Origin: CAZMPJ01 sp964568455
GTDB taxonomy: Bacteria; Margulisbacteria; WOR-1; O2-12-FULL-45-9
Assembly (NCBI GenBank): GCA_964568455.1
Contig: CAZMPJ010000001.1
Location: 124,001-188,000, forward strand
DNA: 64,000 bases
Direction: 5' to 3'
Below the pieces are notes generated by a model. It saw nothing but the letters and a program-made list of their open reading frames with translations, ran no database searches and was not told the origin of the DNA. Below, in pieces: positions 41,580-47,698 of this stretch (positions are counted from its first letter, which is position 1; each line of letters starts with the position of its first letter). A program made the position numbers and the translations under genes.

Positions 41580-41608
41580 GCAAGTTTTCCTCCCCCCACT
41601 ACGATATA
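41580..41608 (+). promoter_or_regulatory. Sigma-28-like promoter of the small-protein operon
   Basis: GCAAGTTT (41580-41587), 14 bases, CGATATA (41602-41608). The 10 bases from TGCAAGTTT on, a C-rich spacer and CGATATA are nearly repeated before the gene at 47699, which indicates co-regulation. Confidence 0.65.
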
Positions 41609-41631
41609 CATAGTGAGAAGAGGGTGTGTCA

Positions 41632-41919
41632 ATGCAAGTATTAAATATAGGTATAAATACGAATACTGCGCAAGCTAAGAACAAATCTGTTCAAAGCCAA
41701 ACCAATTTTTTACAAATTGCCCAGCAATTTTTAGGTGCACAATCTACTTCTCAAACTACGATGGTTCCCGGAAGTTTTAATGAAGAAGCTATTAATCTCT
41801 TTAAGGAAAAACAAGAAATAGAAAAAGGACACACCAACCTTGAAGAGTTGATGGAAGATAAGGTCGAATCTCTGATGGATAGGATTCAAAAATTACTAGG
41901 TATGAGGGAGGTGAGTTAA
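41632..41919 (+). CDS. Small helical protein, first gene of the unknown cluster
   Basis: 95 residues from ATG 41632, with GAGGG 7 bases upstream; GTG 41626 is a poorer alternative. There is no Sec signal or membrane helix. The N-terminal 45 residues are rich in Asn, Gln, Ser and Thr (MQVLNIGINTNTAQAKNKS), a composition seen in type III export signals. The C-terminal half is a charged amphipathic helix ending MEDKVESLMDRIQKLLG, similar to the LEDKVNSLF end of the third gene. Size and layout recall needle or rod subunits or their chaperones, but no homology is claimed. Confidence 0.8.
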   Translation: MQVLNIGINTNTAQAKNKSVQSQTNFLQIAQQFLGAQSTSQTTMVPGSFNEEAINLFKEKQEIEKGHTNLEELMEDKVESLMDRIQKLLGMREVS

Positions 41920-41920
41920 T

Positions 41921-42145
41921 ATGAGTTCATTAAATGGTGTTGCTGCAGAAGCTGTTGATGTTGTTGAAACTTCGGAAAGTACTATGGAAGATGCGATTGG
42001 TGAGATGGAGGGAGAAGCTACTGCCAGTGAGATTTTACAGGCAACTTGTGAAATTAACGATGCTACTAACGCGGCTGCAGCTGCTACTGCTGCGGTTCAA
42101 AAAGAAGACCAAATTCAGCAGCAAGCAATTTCCAACTTAAAGTAA
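41921..42145 (+). CDS. Small Ala-rich helical protein, needle/rod-sized
   Basis: 74 residues, starting 1 base after the previous stop. An acidic N-terminal half and a C-terminal Ala-rich helix with EINDATNAAAAATAAVQK. The IND-[AI]-TN ... VQK pattern recurs in the next gene (TQINDITNVMNFMISFMSVQK), so the two are probably paralogous at the C-terminal 35 residues. One Cys; no Sec signal; no transmembrane helix. It is followed by two strong hairpins before the third gene, which may raise its mRNA stability. Confidence 0.78.
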   Translation: MSSLNGVAAEAVDVVETSESTMEDAIGEMEGEATASEILQATCEINDATNAAAAATAAVQKEDQIQQQAISNLK

Positions 42146-42151
42146 GTTAAA

Positions 42152-42217
42152 GGAAAGGATGGGGGAGATTTTCTTTCCCATCTATTTCCTTGGTAAGGCA
42201 GAGATGTTTTACCAAGG
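42152..42217 (+). other. Two consecutive RNA hairpins between genes 2 and 3 of the cluster
   Basis: Hairpin 1: GGAAA (42152-42156) with TTTCC (42185-42189) and, inside it, 42158-42168 with 42172-42182, 11 pairs around a TTT loop. Hairpin 2: CCTTGGTAA (42188-42196) with TTACCAAGG (42209-42217). No U-run follows either. They fill most of the 99-base gap and could protect the upstream mRNA, attenuate transcription or set subunit ratios. Confidence 0.7.
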
Positions 42218-42244
42218 GAATATAAATTTAAGGAGGAAAATTAA

Positions 42245-42613
42245 ATGACAATGCAAGTATATGAAAATCAAGGAGCACAGGCTGGAGTTGCACAAACTAA
42301 AGGCAGCTTTAGTAAGGGGGTTTCAAAAGATTTCTTAAAATCTTTGCAAACACAAATGGTTGGCTGGGTGCAGGCTATGGCTGACAGTAAAATTACTCAA
42401 GCAGAAGTAAACGCGATTAATTCCGGTGGTGATGTTAAGAGTTTAGGCTTAACCGAAGACACTTCAGAAAGTCTTTTTGGTGATGGTTCTGCTGCAGCTA
42501 CTCTTTATGCTACAACCCAAATCAATGATATTACTAATGTGATGAATTTTATGATTAGTTTTATGAGTGTTCAAAAACAACTTGAAGACAAAGTTAATAG
42601 TTTATTTGCCTAA
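42245..42613 (+). CDS. Small helical protein with hydrophobic C-terminal helix
   Basis: 122 residues. A Gln/Ser/Gly-rich N terminus (TMQVYENQGAQAGVAQTKGS) without Sec signal, a middle helix (DFLKSLQTQMVGWVQAMAD), then IND-I-TN and a hydrophobic Met/Phe-rich helix MNFMISFMSVQK before LEDKVNSLFA. Excellent Shine-Dalgarno AAGGAGG (42230-42236), 8 bases upstream, the strongest in the cluster, suggesting high expression. Size and hydrophobic C-terminal helix resemble secreted needle, filament or translocator subunits. Function not known. Confidence 0.8.
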   Translation: MTMQVYENQGAQAGVAQTKGSFSKGVSKDFLKSLQTQMVGWVQAMADSKITQAEVNAINSGGDVKSLGLTEDTSESLFGDGSAAATLYATTQINDITNVMNFMISFMSVQKQLEDKVNSLFA

Positions 42614-42625
42614 TAAGGAGGCAGC

Positions 42626-43600
42626 ATGAGTTTTGGTGGTATGCAATCAGTATATGTAGGAATGCCGATTCCTGAACAGGAATTTGGTTCTTCCTTCCAT
42701 AATCCAGGTAAAACTGATGTGGATAATAATTTTATCAAGCAGTTTGCTGATTTGATTGGTTTTTCTGCTGCTGACGTTAAAAACGCGGTTAAAATGAGTG
42801 ATGAGCAATATACAGATATTTTTGGGGGTAAAGATATTGATTATTCCAGTGATTTAGAAGGCTTGGCTAATATTTTATCTGCCATGCAAAATTCTGAAGA
42901 GTTATTGGAATTGTTGTCTCAACATTGTGAAAACAAAGAAAGCCTGATTGAAGCGGGCGTCTTTGACGTGCAGTCGGTTTTTGAAATTGTTAAAGATTTA
43001 AAAGCAATTGAATTAAGTGCAGAAGCTAAAAATCAAATAAGAGATATTTATGAAATGCGTATTAAGGAATATGGTATTGAAGATATTGAAAACCTTTTAA
43101 AACAGGATGAGGTGGACGAGGCTGTTTTGAGGGATTTATTGGCTGAATTAAAACAAGGTTTAAAATCTTTTAGCTTGGCAACTTTAAATCCAGAGGTTAA
43201 TGATATTTTAGAGGGTTTTTGGGATAACTTGGGAGAAGTGGAAGACGCGATTGAATATATAAACGAAGATCTATTGAATGAGGTTTTTTCTATGGTTGAT
43301 TCTTTTAAAGTAGACGATGTTGAATTAGAAAAATATGATGAAACTTTAAAAGAGTTAAGAGTTGATTCGGTTCTGCCTTCTGTGCAGTTAGTTGCCGTAA
43401 ATGTTATGAATAGACAACAATACGCGTCCAGAATGCAGCAGCAAAAAATAGCAGAAAGACAGCAAAAAGCATTTGAAAGAGAGTTAAAGAGATTGGACAA
43501 AAAAAGAGCAAGTAGAAAACGCAGCGAGCGAAAGAAAATAGAAAACAAACGTATCCGGGAGAAAAATCAAAGTAAAAAAGCAGGGAGGAAACAAAAATGA
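42626..43600 (+). CDS. Unknown cluster protein with Lys/Arg-rich coiled-coil tail
   Basis: 324 residues, not recognised. Residues about 30-225 are helical and acidic; residues 255-324 form a long, very basic helix (RQQKAFERELKRLDKKRASR and on). No Sec signal. The bipartite acidic body and basic tail would suit a scaffold or ruler-like role, but this is speculation. It starts 12 bases after the previous gene with GGAGG, and its stop overlaps the start of the next small gene (ATGA). Confidence 0.8.
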   Translation: MSFGGMQSVYVGMPIPEQEFGSSFHNPGKTDVDNNFIKQFADLIGFSAADVKNAVKMSDEQYTDIFGGKDIDYSSDLEGLANILSAMQNSEELLELLSQHCENKESLIEAGVFDVQSVFEIVKDLKAIELSAEAKNQIRDIYEMRIKEYGIEDIENLLKQDEVDEAVLRDLLAELKQGLKSFSLATLNPEVNDILEGFWDNLGEVEDAIEYINEDLLNEVFSMVDSFKVDDVELEKYDETLKELRVDSVLPSVQLVAVNVMNRQQYASRMQQQKIAERQQKAFERELKRLDKKRASRKRSERKKIENKRIREKNQSKKAGRKQK

Positions 43601-43755
43601 CTAGTAGTGTAAATAATAATGCCAAGCCCCAGCAATCCGAAATGACGGTAGCCGAAGCAACCAAGAACATTTCCAAGAAATATACGCAAAATTGGGCAGT
43701 AAAAAATGTTAGTAAGATGTTGCAAAAAGCAACGGAGCAAAAAAAGGCGGTATAA
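43597..43755 (+). CDS. 52-residue cluster protein
   Basis: A short gene: ATG 43597 overlaps the previous stop by 4 bases (ATGA) with GGGAGG about 7 bases upstream, and its TAA is 3 bases before the GTG of the next gene. The product begins MTSSVNNNAKPQQSEMTVAE and ends NVSKMLQKATEQKKAV. The Ser/Asn/Gln-rich N terminus is like those of its neighbours, and the C-terminal half is one amphipathic helix. Position and overlaps make it very likely real. Size suits a chaperone or small secreted subunit. Confidence 0.7.
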   Translation: MTSSVNNNAKPQQSEMTVAEATKNISKKYTQNWAVKNVSKMLQKATEQKKAV

Positions 43756-43758
43756 GAA

Positions 43759-44619
43759 GTGAGTCAAGTAAATTCTCAAGCAGCAAAATTAGTCGCAGAA
43801 CACGCAATAAAACTTGCGCCTAAGAAGCCGCTTGAGCAGAAAGCTAATAAAGATAATAAGGTAAAGGCGGAAAAAGAAGCTGCTTTTAACTTTATGGATT
43901 ATGCCAAGCAGCTGGAAGATATTTATCTGGCCAGCACTTCTGTAGCTATAACCCCAGAGCAAGCATCAGCCCCGGCAGATAGATATGGGGTATACAAAAG
44001 AGAGGAACCAGATGTGGTTAAGCTTAAAGATGAGCTTATGGAAAAATTTCCACAGACTAGAAATGTTAATTATTTAGTGGCAGTTTTTGCCAAAGCGATG
44101 GTTGGTGCAAAACGGTTGCTTTTATTGGCTAAGGGAGTAACTCCCGAGCAAATCAAAGCTTGCCAAAGAGAAAGCTTACAAAGGGCAGACAAGCAAACTA
44201 CCGGTGTGGTTAGTGAAATGTTAGGTAATATCTTTTTGATGAAGTTAAGTGGAACCTCTAAAAAAGGAAGAAAAAAAGTAAAAGTCGCAGAAAAAGCATT
44301 AGGTAAAGCTCTAAAGCAGTTAGCTTTGTATAGGGGTAGAAATTTACCTGCTGTAGAACTTTTAGAAATGGAACTGGCAGCTCAAGCCGAAATATTAGCT
44401 AAATTTGAAGAAGAAAAAGGACATTTAGCTTATCAACTTGAATTAGAAGTGAAAAATACAGAAGTTGAAAAAAAACTTACTCGTTTAGAAGGCTATATTA
44501 GTAAAGCAAAAAGATTGATGGAGAGTAATCAAAAAAAATTGGATCAATTAATTGAAAAAGAACAAAAGAAAATGTTTAGAGTAAAAACCGGCATAATTAG
44601 AGGTAAGATCTATGGTTAA
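43759..44619 (+). CDS. Unknown helical cluster protein, GTG start
   Basis: 286 residues, GTG 43759. An N-terminal Ser/Gln-rich stretch (MSQVNSQAAKLVAEH), a helical core, and a long C-terminal coiled coil (about 190-275; LEMELAAQAEILAKFEEEKG, KKLTRLEGYISKAKRLM). The central segment SEMLGNIFLMKLSGTSKKGRKKVKV is basic. No Sec signal, no membrane helix and no known domain. It overlaps the next gene by 8 bases. Confidence 0.78.
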   Translation: MSQVNSQAAKLVAEHAIKLAPKKPLEQKANKDNKVKAEKEAAFNFMDYAKQLEDIYLASTSVAITPEQASAPADRYGVYKREEPDVVKLKDELMEKFPQTRNVNYLVAVFAKAMVGAKRLLLLAKGVTPEQIKACQRESLQRADKQTTGVVSEMLGNIFLMKLSGTSKKGRKKVKVAEKALGKALKQLALYRGRNLPAVELLEMELAAQAEILAKFEEEKGHLAYQLELEVKNTEVEKKLTRLEGYISKAKRLMESNQKKLDQLIEKEQKKMFRVKTGIIRGKIYG

Positions 44620-46033
44620 TCATTTAAACGGAGCAAATACTGCACAAGCGCAGGCAATAGCAGCTAATGAAGCCATGGCTTCTGATGGTTCTGTGGCTAA
44701 AGATTTAGATCGTATTAGTGATAAGCCAAAAGTTGAGCGCAGTGAAATAATGAAGCGTTTGGTTGAAGTAGGGGGCAATAAAGATATTACCACTAATTTA
44801 TTAAAAGATTTAGTAACTAAAGTTTCTCAAATTGGTGTAGATATTGAAGGGATTGTAAAGCCAGATGCAAAGCCAAGGGAACAAAAGCAAAAAGTAGGTA
44901 AGAGTAGCTTTTCTGATTCAGTCAGCTTATCTTCTGAAAGTAAAGAAAATGAAGGTATTTTAGCTATAAAACAGCTAGGGAACAGGTCTGCGGATGTTAA
45001 GAAGCAGATTCAATCCCAATGGCAAGTGATTGAAGAACAATTAATTAAGCAAGGCAAAAACAATCAAGAGATTTCCATGATGGAGCAACAATTTAAACAA
45101 AGCCAGTCTCAAAAACAAATGATGGGGCTGCTTAAAGATGCAGCTTTAATGTATTATTTGGATTCTGACAGTAAGCTGGATAAGGTTATTAGGCGTCGTG
45201 GCTTTGCCAATGTACTAAAAAAAGCTGGAAAAGCTATGGGTAAAGAGGCTGCTGATCAAGCACATGAGCAAGTTAGAAGTTTCGTATTGGAAGAGTTAGA
45301 AAACCAGTTAATTTATAAAACCTTTAAACAAGATCAAGATTTTAGAGAATGTTACCGCTTGTTAAAGATAGGGGACAAGGCCGGACTTAAAACTGCAGAT
45401 TGGGTGGAGAAAGTTTGGCCGGGTAAAAAAGAGCATTTGGGTTTAAATTTAATTGACGTTCCACAGGAAGTAACTGGTTTAAATGTTAACGTGAAAACCG
45501 ATACTCAAGCTAGTAGGGAACGAGATAAATTTGAGCTGGAAAAAGAAGATGAGAAAGATTTAATGATTAGCCGGTTGCGAGCGCTTTACATGCAAGTTGC
45601 TTTGCGGCCTAATGCAGTGAATACAGTAAAAACCTGGTTTAAAATTTGGCAATTGAAAAATGGCATGATGAAACTGCGTATATTTGTCCAGGATATTGAC
45701 GACAAAGTTAAGCAAGAAGCCAAGACCTTGGCTAAGATTAAAACTATGGAAATATTAGAAGAAGGCTTGCACGAATTAGCTACTTTCTTTGATAAAGGGC
45801 CAGATAAGGATTTTGCAGAACAAAAAGTTAAGAGTTGTTTAAAAAACCTGGAAAGACTGGGTTTTAGATTATCTGATCAGGAATTTTTAGATTTAAAGAA
45901 AAGAGCTGATCAGCATATTTTTGAAATAGCTAAAAATGAATATGATCAAATAAAAGATAAACAGTCTAAAAAAGCAGAGCAATTACAAAAAGTTGTAGAG
46001 AGATTAGAAAAGGAGAATGAAAATGTCTGTTGA
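44612..46033 (+). CDS. Unknown helical cluster protein, 473 aa
   Basis: Almost entirely helical and charged. The N terminus MVNHLNGANTAQAQAIAANE is again Asn/Gln/Ala-rich without a Sec signal. Regions: about 120-175 Gln-rich helix (QWQVIEEQLIKQGKNNQEIS), 195-260 helical (RRGFANVLKKAGKAMGKEAAD), 305-470 coiled-coil-like. No catalytic motif. Overlaps both neighbours, so it is translated with them. Confidence 0.78.
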   Translation: MVNHLNGANTAQAQAIAANEAMASDGSVAKDLDRISDKPKVERSEIMKRLVEVGGNKDITTNLLKDLVTKVSQIGVDIEGIVKPDAKPREQKQKVGKSSFSDSVSLSSESKENEGILAIKQLGNRSADVKKQIQSQWQVIEEQLIKQGKNNQEISMMEQQFKQSQSQKQMMGLLKDAALMYYLDSDSKLDKVIRRRGFANVLKKAGKAMGKEAADQAHEQVRSFVLEELENQLIYKTFKQDQDFRECYRLLKIGDKAGLKTADWVEKVWPGKKEHLGLNLIDVPQEVTGLNVNVKTDTQASRERDKFELEKEDEKDLMISRLRALYMQVALRPNAVNTVKTWFKIWQLKNGMMKLRIFVQDIDDKVKQEAKTLAKIKTMEILEEGLHELATFFDKGPDKDFAEQKVKSCLKNLERLGFRLSDQEFLDLKKRADQHIFEIAKNEYDQIKDKQSKKAEQLQKVVERLEKENENVC

Positions 46034-47075
46034 AGTACCTAATAGAACATCAATTGGATATACAGAGCTTAGACAAAAAGCCATTGATACTTTTGGTCCG
46101 CTAAAAGCGGATGCAGATAGCGGCAAAGTAAAAAAAGCCTTGAAAGATGGGAATTTATCTTTGCAAGACTTGTCTCAATTATGGGATATGCCGACCAGCT
46201 TTATAAAAGGCTTAGAGAAAATAGGCATTGTTTGGGTGGATGGCATAGATGAGGCAGAGCTTGGGCAGATTGAAGTGGCTAAAAAAGAGGCTCGTGCTAA
46301 TTTTGGATTAATATTTAAAGGTAGTCCCTTATCTAAAAACGAGATAGATGAAATGTTTGATGATATGTGGGAAGCGGCAGCCAAAGGTGAGCTGGATAAT
46401 GGAAAATGGGATGACATAGTAAAAGCATATGGCCTTAAAGATTGGGTTATGACTCGTCCAGCTTTTAAGGCTTTAATGAGCGGGCAAGATGATTTTGCTA
46501 AATCAGCGTTGGTTGAAGGAATAGCAGAATTTTGTATTGCAATTAGTAATCTGATTTATACTTGTAAAGCAAAAGCTCAAGGTTCTGAAAATTCTTATGC
46601 TATAGTTTTGCGAGCTTTGTGTAAACATAGAAGCTTTCGCATTGTTTATGGTGATAAAGCAGAAGCATTATTTATGGATTCTTTAAAGAAGATAAATCCA
46701 GAGTACGATTTTGAATCTAAAACCACAGCAGATATTTGTAAGGATATAAAAGAGGGTGAATTTGGTGACAGGCTTGAGCAGCTGGCTTCTTATTATAAGA
46801 TCAATGATTGGGAAGAAATGGTTCTGCGTTTCTTGCAGATTATGGAAAAAGCCGTAGCTAGAAATTCAGATGATCAATATGAAACTGAATTACAAGCTAC
46901 TTTAGCTACGCAAAAAAAGATGGATGCTGTTTATCAGGTGATGGATGAGGGGGTTGCTTCATTTAATTACGATAGATTGATTGATGAGTGTGCTGCTTTC
47001 TTAAATGAAGAAAAAGACTATATTGCTGATATTACCAAGCCAATTGAAAAAACAGTGGTAGAGGAGGAAGGCTAA
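46023..47075 (+). CDS. Unknown helical cluster protein, 350 aa
   Basis: ATG 46023 is preferred over 46017 because AAGGAG (46010-46015) is 7 bases from it but only 1 base from the other. The protein begins MSVEVPNRTSIGYTELRQ and is acidic and helical throughout, with WDMPTSFIKGLEKIGIVWVDG and a repeated WD-x-I/KDW pattern (NGKWDDIVKAYGLKDWV, YKINDWEEMVLRF). Three to four Cys. Acidic helical proteins of this size in secretion clusters can be gatekeepers or chaperones; not assigned. It overlaps the next gene by one base (TAATG). Confidence 0.78.
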   Translation: MSVEVPNRTSIGYTELRQKAIDTFGPLKADADSGKVKKALKDGNLSLQDLSQLWDMPTSFIKGLEKIGIVWVDGIDEAELGQIEVAKKEARANFGLIFKGSPLSKNEIDEMFDDMWEAAAKGELDNGKWDDIVKAYGLKDWVMTRPAFKALMSGQDDFAKSALVEGIAEFCIAISNLIYTCKAKAQGSENSYAIVLRALCKHRSFRIVYGDKAEALFMDSLKKINPEYDFESKTTADICKDIKEGEFGDRLEQLASYYKINDWEEMVLRFLQIMEKAVARNSDDQYETELQATLATQKKMDAVYQVMDEGVASFNYDRLIDECAAFLNEEKDYIADITKPIEKTVVEEEG

Positions 47076-47332
47076 TGGCAATTCCAAGTTTTGAAGGTTT
47101 AGGCCAAAAACCATCTGCTCCAGGTAAAGCACGTTTGACTGGAACTGCAGCAGAAGCTTGTAGAGAGTTGGATAAAAGTAAACAAGCGGTTGGAGCAATT
47201 AAAACGGCTTTTGCTGGTAAACCGAAAAAGAATGTCTATAGAAAAGAGTATGAGGAAAAAGAACAACCAAAGGCAGCTCCTAAGGAGTTTGTCGACGAGA
47301 AAAGTGAAGGAAAAAGAGGTGTTGTAGTATGA
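47075..47332 (+). CDS. Small cluster protein, tandem paralogue 1
   Basis: 85 residues. The C-terminal half (NVYRKEYEEKEQPKAAPKEF) matches that of the next gene (SVYRKNNNQAAEQPKAAPVK), so the two are a tandem duplication. The N-terminal half (LTGTAAEACRELDKSKQAVGAIKTAF) is a single amphipathic helix and the tail is Lys/Pro-rich and probably disordered. No Sec signal. Overlaps both neighbours by 1-4 bases. Confidence 0.75.
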   Translation: MAIPSFEGLGQKPSAPGKARLTGTAAEACRELDKSKQAVGAIKTAFAGKPKKNVYRKEYEEKEQPKAAPKEFVDEKSEGKRGVVV

Positions 47333-47622
47333 GTGTAAGTGGTGAATATGGAACTATAACTTATGATAAGACGAAAAGAAGTCTTGAGAGAAAAGGTGGG
47401 CTTGCTGGCCAATTTCAACAAGTTGAGCAAGCTGGCAATAGCATTGCTCGTCAAGCCTTTAAAAGTGGTTCAAAAAAAGAATCAGTTTATCGTAAAAACA
47501 ACAATCAAGCAGCAGAACAGCCAAAAGCAGCTCCTGTTAAATTAACAGAAGAAAAACCAGCTAAAAAAGAAGATAAAAGGACCAGTTTTAATAGGCATCA
47601 TCAGGTCTATACAGAAGCCTAA
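47329..47622 (+). CDS. Small cluster protein, tandem paralogue 2
   Basis: 97 residues, ATG overlapping the previous stop (ATGA). The helix GQFQQVEQAGNSIARQAFKSG corresponds to the paralogue's AxxAVGAIKTAFAG helix, followed by the shared VYRK and EQPKAAP motifs and a Lys-rich disordered tail. N terminus MSVSGEYGTITYD is Ser/Thr/Gly-rich. It is the last gene of the operon; 76 bases separate it from the giant gene, which has its own promoter. Confidence 0.75.
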   Translation: MSVSGEYGTITYDKTKRSLERKGGLAGQFQQVEQAGNSIARQAFKSGSKKESVYRKNNNQAAEQPKAAPVKLTEEKPAKKEDKRTSFNRHHQVYTEA

Positions 47623-47649
47623 ATTCCCCGTAATTATCCTAAAAATCAT

Positions 47650-47678
47650 GCAAGTTTACCCCCATTTATCTCGATATA
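47650..47678 (+). promoter_or_regulatory. Sigma-28-like promoter of the giant gene
   Basis: GCAAGTTT (47650-47657), 14 bases, CGATATA (47672-47678). It is a close copy of 41580-41608, including the preceding T and the C-rich spacer. Confidence 0.65.
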
Positions 47679-47698
47679 TTATATAGAGGACAAACCAT

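Noticed and set aside
41934..42140. Alternate-frame 68-residue Leu-rich frame over the 74-residue cluster gene
   Set aside because: It is a +1 shadow with artefactual Leu/Lys-rich composition and no ribosome site.
43048..43676. Antisense hydrophobic frames over the coiled-coil tail gene
   Set aside because: Phe/Leu/Ser-rich frames are the expected complement of Lys/Glu-rich coding DNA.
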